Positions 25,239 to 33,258 of a stretch of 41,325 bases of DNA are shown in pieces. The notes under the pieces are model-generated. The model worked only from the letters and a program-made list of their open reading frames with translations, was not told the origin of the DNA and searched no databases. The first letter of the stretch is position 1. Each line of letters starts with the position of its first letter. This DNA comes from Methylosinus sp. Sm6 (lineage in GTDB: Bacteria; Pseudomonadota; Alphaproteobacteria; Rhizobiales; Beijerinckiaceae), in NCBI RefSeq assembly GCF_019802345.1, contig NZ_JAINDZ010000029.1:1-41325 (forward strand), in the 5' to 3' direction. The translations under genes and the position numbers were made by a program.

Positions 25239-26282
25239 ATGAGCGAAGCCGAGGAAAAAAAGGGCTTGTTCTCGCGCCTGTTCGGGCGCGGCGGCGGCGC
25301 CCCGACGACCGAAGCCCCCGCCGAGGCGGGGCGCAAGCGCTCCTGGTGGGAGCGGCTGACCGGAGGCCTTTCGCGCTCGTCGCAGGCGATCGTCCAGGGC
25401 ATTTCCGATCTCTTCACCAAGCGCAAGCTGGACGCGCTGACGCTCGAGGAACTCGAGGACGTGCTGGTGCGCGCCGACCTCGGCCTCGCCGCCGCCCAGC
25501 GCATTTCCGCGACGGTGGGCAAGGCGCGCTACGAGAAGACGATCGGGCCGGACGAGGTGCGGGCGATCCTCGCCGACGAGGTCGAGCGCGTTCTGGCCCC
25601 GGTGGCGCTGCCCTTCGAGCTCGACGAGAGCAAGAAGCCCTTCATCGTGCTGGTCGTCGGCGTCAACGGCTCGGGCAAGACGACGACCATCGCCAAGCTC
25701 GCCGCCAAATGGACGGCCGAGGGGCGCAAGGTGATGCTCGCCGCTGGCGACACTTTCCGCGCCGCGGCGGTCGAGCAGCTGCGCTTTTGGGGCGAGCGGC
25801 TCAATGTGCCGGTCTGCTACGCTCCCGAGGGCGCGGACGCCGCCGGCCTCGCCTTCGATGCGATCAAATCGGCGCGCGAACGCGGTTCGGACATTCTGCT
25901 GATGGACACGGCCGGACGGCTGCAGAACCGCGCCGAGCTGATGGCCGAGCTCGCCAAGATCGTGCGCGTGATGAAAAAGGCCGAGCCCGAGGCGCCCCAC
26001 GCCGCGCTGCTGGTGCTCGACGCCACGGTCGGCCAGAACGCCATGGCTCAGGTCGACGTCTTCGGCAAGACGGCGGGCGTCACCGGCCTGGTGATGACCA
26101 AGCTCGACGGCACCGCGCGCGGCGGCATTCTCGTCGCCATCGCGGAGACCTACGGCCTGCCGATCCACTTCATCGGCGTCGGCGAAGGGGCGGACGATCT
26201 CGAGCCCTTCACCGCGCGCGATTTCGCCCGCGCCATCGCCGGACTCGAGGGCGACGAAGAGAAAACGGAAACGACGCCATGA
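25239..26282 (+). CDS. ftsY: Signal recognition particle receptor FtsY
   Basis: GTPase that docks SRP-ribosome complexes at the inner membrane. The 347-residue protein has a short acidic/basic A region, the N domain (LTLEELEDVLVRADLGLAAA) and the G domain: VVGVNGSGKTTTIAKLA (G1), AAGDTFRAAAVEQL, LMDTAGRLQNRAELM (G3), LDATVGQNA, MTKLDGTARGG (G4) and FIGVGEGADDLEPF. ATG 25239 is preceded by GAGGGAGATC. The stop overlaps the next start in an ATGA. The ftsY-yciB pair is common in alphaproteobacteria. Confidence 0.97.
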   Translation: MSEAEEKKGLFSRLFGRGGGAPTTEAPAEAGRKRSWWERLTGGLSRSSQAIVQGISDLFTKRKLDALTLEELEDVLVRADLGLAAAQRISATVGKARYEKTIGPDEVRAILADEVERVLAPVALPFELDESKKPFIVLVVGVNGSGKTTTIAKLAAKWTAEGRKVMLAAGDTFRAAAVEQLRFWGERLNVPVCYAPEGADAAGLAFDAIKSARERGSDILLMDTAGRLQNRAELMAELAKIVRVMKKAEPEAPHAALLVLDATVGQNAMAQVDVFGKTAGVTGLVMTKLDGTARGGILVAIAETYGLPIHFIGVGEGADDLEPFTARDFARAIAGLEGDEEKTETTP

Positions 26283-26896
26283 TCGATGAAACGAGCGCCG
26301 GCCTCACGCGGCCGAAGAAGCGCCTCGCGCCCGGGCTGAAGCTGGTTCTGGAGATGGGGCCGCTCGTCCTGTTCTTCCTCGCCAATCAGAAATTCGGCAT
26401 TTTCCCTGCGACGGCCGCGCTGATGGTCGCCGTCCTCGTCTCGCTCGCCGTCTCTTATTCGATCACGCGGCATCTGCCGGCGATGCCGGTCGTCACCGCG
26501 ATCTTCGTGCTGATCTTCGGCTCGCTGACATTCTTCCTGCAGGACGAGAATTTCATCAAGCTGAAGGTCACGATCCTCTATGCATTGTTCGGCTCCGCGC
26601 TCATCGGCGCGCTCTGGTTCGACAAGCTGCTGCTTCCCGCCGTCTTCGACTCGGCCTTTCATCTCGACGACGCCGGCTGGCGCAAGCTCACCTTTCGCTG
26701 GAGCTTCTTCTTCTTCTTTCTCGCCGGCCTCAACGAGGTGGTTCGGCGCAGCGTCGACACCGACGTCTGGGTGAATTTCAAGGTGTTCGGCATATTGCCG
26801 CTGACGCTGCTGTTCGCCTTCTCGCAGATTCCGCTGATGCTTCGGCACGAGCAGCGCGAGGAAGCGGCCGCCGCGGAGCCGGACAGTCACTTCTGA
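26279..26896 (+). CDS. yciB: Inner membrane septation-type protein YciB/IspZ
   Basis: A 205-residue protein with about five membrane segments, including LVLEMGPLVLFFLANQKFG, the family's opening signature, VVTAIFVLIFGSLTFFLQDE, FIKLKVTILYALFGSALIG, and WRKLTFRWSFFFFFLAGLNE with NEVVRR. It belongs to the YciB/intracellular septation protein A family, linked to envelope integrity and septation; the molecular role is not well known. Start codon overlaps the ftsY stop (ATGA). Its 3' end overlaps the convergent lysR gene by 10 bases. Confidence 0.94.
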   Translation: MIDETSAGLTRPKKRLAPGLKLVLEMGPLVLFFLANQKFGIFPATAALMVAVLVSLAVSYSITRHLPAMPVVTAIFVLIFGSLTFFLQDENFIKLKVTILYALFGSALIGALWFDKLLLPAVFDSAFHLDDAGWRKLTFRWSFFFFFLAGLNEVVRRSVDTDVWVNFKVFGILPLTLLFAFSQIPLMLRHEQREEAAAAEPDSHF

Positions 26897-27705
26897 CCTG
26901 CCGGCCGGGCCAGCACGATCTTGTATCGAATGTCGAAATAATCCGGCGCCGCACAGCGAACCGTCGCCTCACGGTCGAGCAGGATCGCGGGGATCCAGGC
27001 CGCGCCCAGCCCGGCCTTCACCTGCGCGAGCAGCGCCTCGGCCGAGGCGCTCTCGCAGACCGGCCGCGCCCGGATGGCGATCCGATGCGCATCGAGCATG
27101 GCGGCGATCTGCGCCCCATATTGCGTGCCGGGCGTGTAGACCATCAGCGCGCCTGTGAGCTCCCGGCCGATGAGCCCCACCGGGTCCTTCAGTCCGCCGC
27201 TCTGGACCAGGATCAGCCGATCCTCGCCAATTTCGCGCGCTTCGAGGCCGGTCAGCGCCTCGGCGTCGCCGAAATGCGGCGTCAGCGCCAGATCGGCATG
27301 GCCGCGCTTCACCGCTTCGAGGCAGCCGGACACTGATGCGACGATGACGGAATAATTCTGCAGCCCGCGCGCGATCAGCCAGGGCGACAGAAAGGTCGCG
27401 GCGAGCGTGTTGGTCGTGTAGACGCGCAGCGACTTCTCCAAATGGCTCGAGACAGACAGAACAGCCCGGCGCGCATCGAAAATCTCATCGCGCAGCCGAT
27501 GCGCCCGCGCCAAAAACTCCTCCCCTGCGGGCGTCAGCGCCACCGGACGCCGCTCGCGATCGAACAATGGCGCGCCGAGCCAATCCTCCAGCCGCTGCAT
27601 GCGCCGGCTGTAGGCCGACTGCGTCGTGCAGCGCGCCTGCGCCGCGCGCGTGAAATTGCGCGTCTCGCACAAGGCCAGGAAATCGTCGATCCATTGCAGC
27701 TCCAT
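26887..27705 (-). CDS. LysR family transcriptional regulator
   Basis: A 272-residue regulator. The N-terminal helix-turn-helix (MELQWIDDFLALCETRNFTR, then AAQARCTTQSAYSRRMQRLE) is a classic LysR domain, followed by the linker helix and a periplasmic-binding-like effector domain. It is shorter than most LysR proteins (about 300). ATG 27705 starts the LysR domain exactly; the open frame before it is non-homologous. It is divergent from an 87-residue unknown gene, and a T-N11-A dyad lies two bases ahead of its start. This suggests it controls itself and perhaps that gene. Effector unknown. Confidence 0.92.
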   Translation of the reverse strand: MELQWIDDFLALCETRNFTRAAQARCTTQSAYSRRMQRLEDWLGAPLFDRERRPVALTPAGEEFLARAHRLRDEIFDARRAVLSVSSHLEKSLRVYTTNTLAATFLSPWLIARGLQNYSVIVASVSGCLEAVKRGHADLALTPHFGDAEALTGLEAREIGEDRLILVQSGGLKDPVGLIGRELTGALMVYTPGTQYGAQIAAMLDAHRIAIRARPVCESASAEALLAQVKAGLGAAWIPAILLDREATVRCAAPDYFDIRYKIVLARPAGQK

Positions 27706-27706
27706 G

Positions 27707-27721
27707 ATGCAGAAAATGCAT
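27707..27721. promoter_or_regulatory. Candidate LysR-type operator (T-N11-A dyad)
   Basis: ATGCA-N5-TGCAT is a perfect 15-bp dyad containing the T-N11-A pattern of LysR boxes. It lies in the 90-base gap between the LysR gene (start 27705) and the divergent gene at 27796. Confidence 0.5.
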
Positions 27722-27795
27722 CGTCGGATCGGAAAGGACAATTGGACAGAACCGCATCGACGGGACATCTCCATAAAGCAGGAACGGAGACGGCG

Positions 27796-28059
27796 ATGGA
27801 TGCGCGGGAAATTCTGCTGAAGGCCGAGGGGGCGCGCAGCGCCGATCTCGGGCTCCTGCCCAAGAGCGTCCGCCTCCTCGGCGACATGATGGACGCGCGG
27901 CCGGGCGGCCTCGTCGAGTTCGAGGTCGTGAGCGGCAACGCGGCCTATCGCGAGGGCGAGCGCTTCTTCCTCACCTCGGCCAAGGCCCAAAAGGCCTATC
28001 CCGCCGCCCCAGCGCGCCCTGCGTCGGACGAAACGACGTGCTGCGAGAGGCGGGCCTGA
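27796..28059 (+). CDS. Small protein of unknown function, divergent to LysR
   Basis: An 87-residue protein with the sequence pattern ILLKAEGARSADLGLLPKSV, LLGDMMDARPGGLVEFEV, YREGERFFLTSAKAQKAY, a flexible Pro/Ala tail and a terminal Cys pair (TTCCERRA). No signal peptide or membrane segment is seen. I do not recognise the family. Codon pattern is GC3-rich like its neighbours, which supports a real gene; the ATG at 27796 is preceded by GGAACGGAGA. Its position opposite a LysR regulator with a shared 90-base gap hints that the regulator acts on it. Confidence 0.55.
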   Translation: MDAREILLKAEGARSADLGLLPKSVRLLGDMMDARPGGLVEFEVVSGNAAYREGERFFLTSAKAQKAYPAAPARPASDETTCCERRA

Positions 28060-28181
28060 AGGCTGGAGCCGTCTACAGGCGCTTCGCTGTGCGCGACCAC
28101 ACGGACCTCCGACCGAAATCGAGCCAAAGATGCTTCGTCGTCTCGGCCACGGCGGCGCTCGCCGCTCGATCGGATCGCATC

Positions 28182-28304
28182 ATGTCTCGCTGTCATCTTC
28201 TCAAGCTCGTCGCCGCTGCGGCGCTCTATCTGCTTGCAATGCCGACTCCCGCCGCGGCCGAGCTCGATGCGCTCCCCGCCCCCATGCGGCGCACCCCTCC
28301 GTAG
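28182..28304 (+). CDS. Possible 40-residue secreted peptide
   Basis: ATG 28182 opens a short frame that encodes a good signal-peptide pattern (MSRCHLLKLVAAAALYLLAM, then PTPAAA) and about 15 further residues (ELDALPAPMRRTPP) before TAG. No family is recognised. The region from 28060 to 28479 otherwise holds nothing I can support. It could be chance. Confidence 0.3.
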   Translation: MSRCHLLKLVAAAALYLLAMPTPAAAELDALPAPMRRTPP

Positions 28305-28479
28305 ATCACGCCGCTGGAAAGCGACGCACAGGTGCAAAGATAGACGAGGAGGACGGCTTTTTGCGCGGCCGATCCGACAGTAACATTCGAGCAACCTCCT
28401 TGCGCCATATTTCACATGTCTCGCGGATGTTGCGACCGAATTCGCAAGCGTCGAATGTATCGTGTGTCGGAGTGTGGAA

Positions 28480-28872
28480 ATGAAATCGCGAGATGCCTTG
28501 GTCCGCCTGAAGCGCTTTCAGGCCGAGGAATGCCGCCGCCGCGTGGCGCAGCTGCAGACGATGATCGCCGAATTTTCCCGCATGACCGGCGATCTCGATC
28601 GCGAGATCGCGCATGAGGAGCAGCGCGCGAACATCGCCGATCCCAATCATTTCGCTTATCCCACCTACGCCCGCGCCGCCCGCGCGCGCCGCGACAATCT
28701 CCTGCGCTCGGTCGGCGATCTGCGCAGCCAGCTCGCCGAGGCGGAAAGCCACCTGAAGGACGCGTCGGACGAGCTGTCCAAGGCGCAGAGCCAGGAGGCG
28801 CGCAACCGCATGCTCGACATCATGCCCGACCGCCACGGCCCGGATCGCCGAGAGGCCGCCCGCCGCGTCTGA
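28480..28872 (+). CDS. fliJ: FliJ-like flagellar export chaperone, orphan
   Basis: A 130-residue, almost wholly helical and charged protein with the rhizobial FliJ opening (KSRDALVRLKRFQAEECRRR), the middle DPNHFAYPTYARAARARRDNLLRS and a second coiled coil (LRSQLAEAESHLKDASDELS). FliJ works with the FliI ATPase in flagellar type III export. In Hyphomicrobiales it usually sits beside fliI and ctrA, but here no flagellar gene flanks it. ATG 28480 matches the family start. A perfect GC palindrome follows at 28898-28923. Confidence 0.85.
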   Translation: MKSRDALVRLKRFQAEECRRRVAQLQTMIAEFSRMTGDLDREIAHEEQRANIADPNHFAYPTYARAARARRDNLLRSVGDLRSQLAEAESHLKDASDELSKAQSQEARNRMLDIMPDRHGPDRREAARRV

Positions 28873-28897
28873 GCGCAGAGCGCCGGCCGCGACTTTC

Positions 28898-28923
28898 CGC
28901 CGCCGCGCGGCCGCGCGGCGGCG
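28898..28923. terminator. 26-bp GC palindrome after fliJ
   Basis: Bases 28898-28923 read the same on both strands (arms CGCCGCCGCGCGG and complement, no loop). No T-run follows. It may act as a terminator hairpin for fliJ. A 13-base direct repeat, ATCCGTAGACGGG, lies just beyond at 28927-28939 and 28946-28958. Confidence 0.4.
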
Positions 28924-29046
28924 CGCATCCGTAGACGGGGACAGGATCCGTAGACGGGACTTGCGGTTGCGCCGTCCCCGTGCGACTGAGAGCGGCGTTC
29001 CCGCGGGGGGACGACTCGCCTTCCGAAAGCGTCAAAGCGTCGCCGC

Positions 29047-30012
29047 ATGAAAAAAACCCTGGAATATCTGTGGCCCGTCTTCGGCCTGCTGGCGGTCGTC
29101 GGATCCTTCTATCTTCTCTATGGAGAGTTTCGCGGCGAGGCGGTCGGAGAAGAGGTCTGGGCGGATCTGAAAGCGATCCCGCCCCTGCATTGGGGGGCGG
29201 CCGCGCTCTGCTCGCTTCTCGCTTACGCCGCGCTCGCCTGGTACGACCGCATTGCGCTGCTGCATCTCGGCGTCAAGCACATCTCCTGGATATTCATCTC
29301 ATTGTGCTCCTTCACCACTTATGCGCTGTCGCACAACATCGGCGCATCCGTGTTCTCGGGCGCGGTGGTGCGCTATCGCGCCTATTCGACGAAGGGGCTC
29401 ACCGCCGGGCAGGTGGCCGTTCTGGTCGTGCTCTGCTCCTACACTTTCGGGCTCGGCACGGTGCTGCTCGCCGGCCTGCTGCTCACCTTTCAGCCGAGCC
29501 TGCTCGGCCGCCTTTCCGGCATGCTGCCGGACATGCTGACCAATGAGCATACGGCGCTGATCGCCGGCCTCTCCGCCCTCGGCGCGGTCGCGCTCTACGT
29601 CGCGGGCTCGCTGATGCACTTCAAGCCGATCAACATCGGCAAGCTGCATATCCTCTATCCGCGGCCCGAGGTGATGATCCGCCAGATGTTCGCGGCGCCG
29701 ATGGAGCTGATCGGCGCGGCCGGCATCATCTATTTCGCGCTGCCCGCCGGAACCGACGCACCCTATCTCGTGGTGCTCGGCACCTTCCTCCTGTCCTTCT
29801 CCGCCGGCCTCGTGTCCCATGCGCCGGGCGGGCTCGGCGTGTTCGAGCTCGTCTTCATCAAGGCGATGCCGGACGTGCCGCGGCTCAAGGTGCTGTCGGC
29901 GCTGCTGGTGTTCCGGCTGCTCTATCTGATCGTGCCGCTGCTCTTCTCCCTTGTCGTGGTCGTGCTGTTCGAGCGTGGCCGCCTCGCCGAGGCTTTGCGC
30001 AACCGCGGCTGA
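29047..30012 (+). CDS. YbhN/UPF0104-type (lysylphosphatidylglycerol synthase TM region) membrane protein
   Basis: A 321-residue protein with about eight membrane segments. Family marks are HWGAAALCSLLAYAALAWYD, ALSHNIGASVFSGAVVRYR and FSAGLVSHAPGGLGVFELVF, the last a signature of the flippase-like half of MprF. It has no aminoacyl transferase domain. Such proteins are thought to move or modify lipids across the inner membrane; the substrate here is unknown. A short leader after fliJ and a strong shared terminator downstream suggest a single-gene unit. Confidence 0.9.
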   Translation: MKKTLEYLWPVFGLLAVVGSFYLLYGEFRGEAVGEEVWADLKAIPPLHWGAAALCSLLAYAALAWYDRIALLHLGVKHISWIFISLCSFTTYALSHNIGASVFSGAVVRYRAYSTKGLTAGQVAVLVVLCSYTFGLGTVLLAGLLLTFQPSLLGRLSGMLPDMLTNEHTALIAGLSALGAVALYVAGSLMHFKPINIGKLHILYPRPEVMIRQMFAAPMELIGAAGIIYFALPAGTDAPYLVVLGTFLLSFSAGLVSHAPGGLGVFELVFIKAMPDVPRLKVLSALLVFRLLYLIVPLLFSLVVVVLFERGRLAEALRNRG

Positions 30013-30017
30013 GCCTT

Positions 30018-30068
30018 AAAAAAAAAGCGTAGAGCCGATCCGCCCCGTTCGGCGGATCGGCTCTACGC
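30018..30068 (-). terminator. Strong intrinsic terminator of sciP (also usable from the plus strand)
   Basis: A perfect 18-bp stem (30027-30044 with 30051-30068) and a 6-base loop. On the minus strand it is followed by nine T (30026-30018). It stands between the convergent YbhN-type gene and sciP. Confidence 0.93.
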
Positions 30069-30090
30069 CTTTCGAATTTCCTGCTTTTGC

Positions 30091-30366
30091 TCAGACGCGA
30101 TATTGCTGCAGGCGCGTCGTGCGCAATCCGGCGAGGCCGTGCTGGTCGATCGACATCTGCCAGCTCAAGAACTCGTCGACCGTCAGCGTGTAGCGGTTGC
30201 ACGCCTCCTCGAGGGAGAGGAGCCCGCCTCGCACCGCCGCGACGACCTCCGCCTTGCGGCGGATCACCCAGCGCTTGGTCGTGGGCGGCGGCAGATCGGC
30301 GATCGTCAGGGGACTCCCATCGGGCCCGATCACATATTTGACACGCGGACGATGCGTCTCGGTCAT
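30091..30366 (-). CDS. sciP: CtrA inhibitor SciP (DUF1153)
   Basis: A 91-residue helix-turn-helix protein almost identical in pattern to Caulobacter SciP: VKYVIGPDGSPLTIADLPPP, TKRWVIRRKAEVVAAVRGGL, EEACNRYTLTVDEFLSWQ and HGLAGLRTTR. SciP binds CtrA and blocks its activation of target promoters, and it links flagellar and cell-cycle timing. A near-consensus CtrA box lies 58 bases before the start codon, in keeping with its known control by CtrA. Single-gene unit with a strong terminator. Confidence 0.95.
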   Translation of the reverse strand: MTETHRPRVKYVIGPDGSPLTIADLPPPTTKRWVIRRKAEVVAAVRGGLLSLEEACNRYTLTVDEFLSWQMSIDQHGLAGLRTTRLQQYRV

Positions 30367-30423
30367 CTGGCTACTCGCATACTCTCGACCATACTCGACT
30401 GGCCGATCTATAGACGCGCCGGT

Positions 30424-30438
30424 TTAATATTTGCCTAA
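30424..30438 (-). promoter_or_regulatory. Candidate CtrA box upstream of sciP
   Basis: TTAA-N7-CTAA differs from the CtrA consensus TTAA-N7-TTAA by one base and stands 58 bases before the sciP start codon, where a CtrA-activated -35 region would lie. Confidence 0.6.
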
Positions 30439-30557
30439 GCGAAACTCCTGTGTTTGCTGCCAATTATGCTTAGGAATTTACAGATGTGGCGCCGCCGCCA
30501 GAGCGGTTCGGCGCGCATTCCGATCGCTCGAACCCGTCCGTTCGCGCGACAAGCGGG

Positions 30558-30899
30558 CTACCGCTCGGGCGCCCTCTCCACTTTCACCCGGGCGATCCCC
30601 GCCGAGCGAAAGCCGAGACTTTCGGCGGCGTGAACCGACACGTCGATGACCCGCCCACGCACGAAGGGGCCGCGATCATTGACGGTGACGATCACCGATC
30701 GATCATTGGCGAGATTGGTCACGCGCAGCTTCGAGCCAAAAGGCAGAGTGCGATGCGCCGCCGTCATCGGGCCCACCCGGCCCCCGCTCGCCGTGCGGCC
30801 GCCATAGCCGTAATAGGACGCCTTGCCGACAAAAGACTGTCCGAGCGCCGCGCTCGTCGAACCGGAAACAACCGCCAAGCCGATGATCAAATGCTTCAC
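30558..30899 (-). CDS. RlpA-like double-psi beta-barrel protein
   Basis: A 113-residue secreted protein: signal peptide ([17 protein letters not shown]), then the short RlpA domain with [16 protein letters not shown], the [20 protein letters not shown] stretch, [16 protein letters not shown] with the catalytic Asp, and [14 protein letters not shown]. RlpA proteins cut glycan strands that lack peptide stems. The SPOR domain of long RlpA is absent, and so is a lipobox. AAGGAG lies about 10 bases ahead of the ATG. Confidence 0.9.
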   Translation of the reverse strand: MKHLIIGLAVVSGSTSAALGQSFVGKASYYGYGGRTASGGRVGPMTAAHRTLPFGSKLRVTNLANDRSVIVTVNDRGPFVRGRVIDVSVHAAESLGFRSAGIARVKVERAPER

Positions 30900-31124
30900 T
30901 CACTCTCTCCTTACGCAGTCGCGACGCCTCGAGCGCCGCCGTTGTCAGGTAGACATGCGCTAGGGATAAGATGTGATCGAATAGTGGCGGCCAAGCCCTG
31001 CGACGAGGCGCTCGAATTTCCGCTGCGGCGCGGCAAGCAACGCCGAACAATATTTCCCGCTTATCTATACTATTGGCTCGAGTAGCGTCGGACGCATTTT
31101 GCAATATTCGGCAAGCACGATTAC

Positions 31125-31139
31125 TTTTTGTGACAAAAA
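31125..31139. promoter_or_regulatory. 15-bp palindrome TTTTTGTGACAAAAA
   Basis: Perfect 7-bp arms around one G in the 292-base gap between rlpA and the DoxX gene. The gap holds no gene that I can support. The palindrome looks like an operator, but the protein that would bind it is unknown; it is also short enough to be chance in an AT-rich spot. Confidence 0.4.
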
Positions 31140-31192
31140 TGCAACAAAGAGCGAGAATCAGCGCCTTCGCTGTGCGAGAGCGCTCGATTCGG

Positions 31193-31600
31193 TCAAATTT
31201 CGGGACGTGCGCCGGCTCGATCGAGCGCGAAGCGCCCAGGTCCAGCGGCGGCGAAATAGATGAACACGAGCATATAGAGGAGCGCCAGCTCGCCCTGGTT
31301 GTGGATCGGCAGCAGCGCCTTGCCGGCATGCGCGACCCCATAGGCGACGGCCATCTCCACGGCGAGGACCACGGCGGCGGGTCGGGTGAACAGGCCGAAA
31401 AGCAGCAGCAGGCCGCCGACGACCTCGATGATCCCGGCGGCGCCGAGCAGCGAGAACAGCGTCAGCCCGTCGAACATGGCGACATGGGGAACGCCGAACA
31501 GCTTGGCGGTCCCGTGCTGCAGGAACAGGACGGCCGCGCCGATGCGCAGCACGCCCAATAAGCACGGCGCCAGTTCCGGCGCCCGGCGACTCCAGTCCAT
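31193..31600 (-). CDS. DoxX family membrane protein
   Basis: A 135-residue protein with four membrane segments: LRIGAAVLFLQHGTAKLFGV, LLGAAGIIEVVGGLLLLFGL, VVLAVEMAVAYGVAHAG and LALLYMLVFIYFAAAGPG. The 'F..HG..KLFG' and 'E..GG.LL..G' motifs are typical of DoxX/YphA. The role is not well known; redox or oxidative-stress links are reported for relatives. It is the last gene of a minus-strand set (TPR protein, RutE-like, DoxX), 33 bases after the RutE-like gene. Confidence 0.92.
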   Translation of the reverse strand: MDWSRRAPELAPCLLGVLRIGAAVLFLQHGTAKLFGVPHVAMFDGLTLFSLLGAAGIIEVVGGLLLLFGLFTRPAAVVLAVEMAVAYGVAHAGKALLPIHNQGELALLYMLVFIYFAAAGPGRFALDRAGARPEI

Positions 31601-31633
31601 ACGGCTCTCCTCTTGAAGAATGGAGGCGACCTC

Positions 31634-32236
31634 TCAGAGAATGCGGGCGACCTCCTCGAACGCGAAGCGCGGGCCGCGCGGATAGAGCTTGGCCGGATCG
31701 CCATAACCGATATTGATCAGGAAGTTCGATTTCACATTCCCCTCGGGGAAAAATTCCGCATCGACCGCGGCGTTGTCGAAGCCGCTCATCGGCCCGACGT
31801 CGAGCCCGACCGCGCGCAGCGCCAGGATGAGATAGCCGCCCTGCAGAGTGGCGTTGCGAAACGCCGTCGTCTCGATCAGCGGCTGATTGCCGGCGAACCA
31901 GGAGCGCGCGTCGGTCGCCGGATAGAGGCGCGGCAGATGCTCGTGGAAGGCGAGGTCATGAGCGACGATCGCGGTCGCCGGCGCCGCCATGGTCTTGTCG
32001 AGATTGCCCGGAGAGAGCGCTGGAGCGAGACGCTGCTTGGCCGCTTTCGAGCGCACGAAGACGAAGCGCGCCGGCAGGCAATTGGCGCTGGTCGGCCCCC
32101 ACAGCGCGAGCGTGACCGCCCGCCGCAGCAGAGCGTCCGGAACCTCGCGGTCGAGCCAGCCGTTATGCGTGCGCGCCTGCGTGTAGAGCTGCGCCAGCGC
32201 GGCGTCGTCGAGTGTCTCGTGCGGAGCTCGCGTCAT
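31634..32236 (-). CDS. Nitroreductase family protein, RutE/malonic semialdehyde reductase-like
   Basis: A 200-residue flavin-dependent oxidoreductase. [60 protein letters not shown] and [14 protein letters not shown] match the RutE/HadB group. RutE reduces malonic semialdehyde to 3-hydroxypropionate in pyrimidine breakdown, but no other rut gene is present, so the substrate here is open. ATG 32236 has GGAGGCAGG just ahead. Confidence 0.9.
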   Translation of the reverse strand: MTRAPHETLDDAALAQLYTQARTHNGWLDREVPDALLRRAVTLALWGPTSANCLPARFVFVRSKAAKQRLAPALSPGNLDKTMAAPATAIVAHDLAFHEHLPRLYPATDARSWFAGNQPLIETTAFRNATLQGGYLILALRAVGLDVGPMSGFDNAAVDAEFFPEGNVKSNFLINIGYGDPAKLYPRGPRFAFEEVARIL

Positions 32237-32277
32237 TCCTGCCTCCATCGCCTTCCGGCGGGAAACGCCCGCCGCCG

Positions 32278-32976
32278 TCAAATGTCCCGGCCCACGACTT
32301 CCTGCTCGAGGCGCTCCGCGGCCCGGCGCCATTGCTCCCGGCGCGGATGAAGGGCGAGCGCGCGGCGATAGGCGTCGAGCGCGCGCTCGGGCTCTCCGGC
32401 GCGCTCGCGCAGCGCGCCCAGCGCGCCCAGCGCATCGAACCGGCGCGGGTCGAGCCGGACCGCGGCGTCGAGATCGCGCTCGGCGCCTGCGGCGTCGCCG
32501 AGCGTGAGCCGCATCTCGGCGCGAGCGACCAAGGCCTGCGGCCAACCGGGCTCCAGCGTGACGATGCGATCCAGAAGGCCGAGCGCCAGCTCGGGCTGGC
32601 TCGCCCGAGCGGCGACGGCGGCGCGTGAAATCAGCAGATCGGCGGTCGCGGAGCCCGAGCGCGCCCAAATGCGGCCGATGGCCTGCGCGAGCGCCTCGGC
32701 CTCCTCTTCGCTGCGCGCTTCGGAAAGGCGGCCGAGCAAGGAGTCGAGCCCGGTCGCGCGCGGCGCGGGCTCGTCTCGATCCATGGGAGGCTCGGGGGTC
32801 GGCGGCGGCTTGCGCAACGGACCGAACACGGTCACGCCCGGCGGCAGAGGAATCGGCACGCGGCCGAGGCCGGGAATGTCGAGATAATGCTCCAGCGTCT
32901 CCGCCGCGCATGCCGGCGGCGCAGCGGCGAAGGCCAGACAGAGCGACAGCGAGATTGCGGGGACCGCCTTGCGCAT
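32278..32976 (-). CDS. Exported TPR-repeat protein
   Basis: A 232-residue protein with a signal peptide ([19 protein letters not shown]), a Pro-rich stretch at about 40-75, then TPR helices (residues 130-225: [56 protein letters not shown]). The cysteine near the cleavage site (PPACAAE) is not a clean lipobox. The role is unknown; periplasmic scaffold is likely. It is upstream of the RutE-like gene by 41 bases. Confidence 0.88.
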   Translation of the reverse strand: MRKAVPAISLSLCLAFAAAPPACAAETLEHYLDIPGLGRVPIPLPPGVTVFGPLRKPPPTPEPPMDRDEPAPRATGLDSLLGRLSEARSEEEAEALAQAIGRIWARSGSATADLLISRAAVAARASQPELALGLLDRIVTLEPGWPQALVARAEMRLTLGDAAGAERDLDAAVRLDPRRFDALGALGALRERAGEPERALDAYRRALALHPRREQWRRAAERLEQEVVGRDI

Positions 32977-33009
32977 GAGCGCGAGTTTAGCCCAGTCCCC
33001 GAATATGAG

Positions 33010-33033
33010 AAAGGCCGCCCGCGGGCGGCCTTT
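33010..33033 (-). terminator. 12-bp palindromic hairpin downstream of cspA
   Basis: AAAGGCCGCCCG and its complement stand without a loop, 16 bases past the cspA stop. On the minus strand the stem is followed by CTC, so the T-run comes from the stem's own TTT. Confidence 0.7.
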
Positions 33034-33048
33034 CCATTTCAGAGCAGA

Positions 33049-33258
33049 TCAGAGAGCCTTCAGCCGATCGGCGGCCGACTTGCCGGTGCGCCGATCCTGG
33101 GTGAGCTCATAATCGAGCTTCTGCCCTTCGCGCAGATCGCGGAGGCCGGCGCGCTCCACAGCGCTGATATGGACGAACACGTCCTTGCCGTTGTCGTCGG
33201 GCTGAATGAAGCCATAGCCCTTTTGAGCGTTGAACCACTTCACGGTTCCGGTCGCCAT
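33049..33258 (-). CDS. cspA: Cold-shock protein (CspA family)
   Basis: A 69-residue OB-fold RNA chaperone: [20 protein letters not shown] (RNP1-type), [13 protein letters not shown] (RNP2), [19 protein letters not shown]. Length and motifs are typical. GGGAGAG precedes the ATG. Its 5' leader can fold a hairpin GCCCGC/GCGGGC at 33283-33300. Regulation by cold is likely for the family, but not shown here. Confidence 0.96.
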   Translation of the reverse strand: MATGTVKWFNAQKGYGFIQPDDNGKDVFVHISAVERAGLRDLREGQKLDYELTQDRRTGKSAADRLKAL

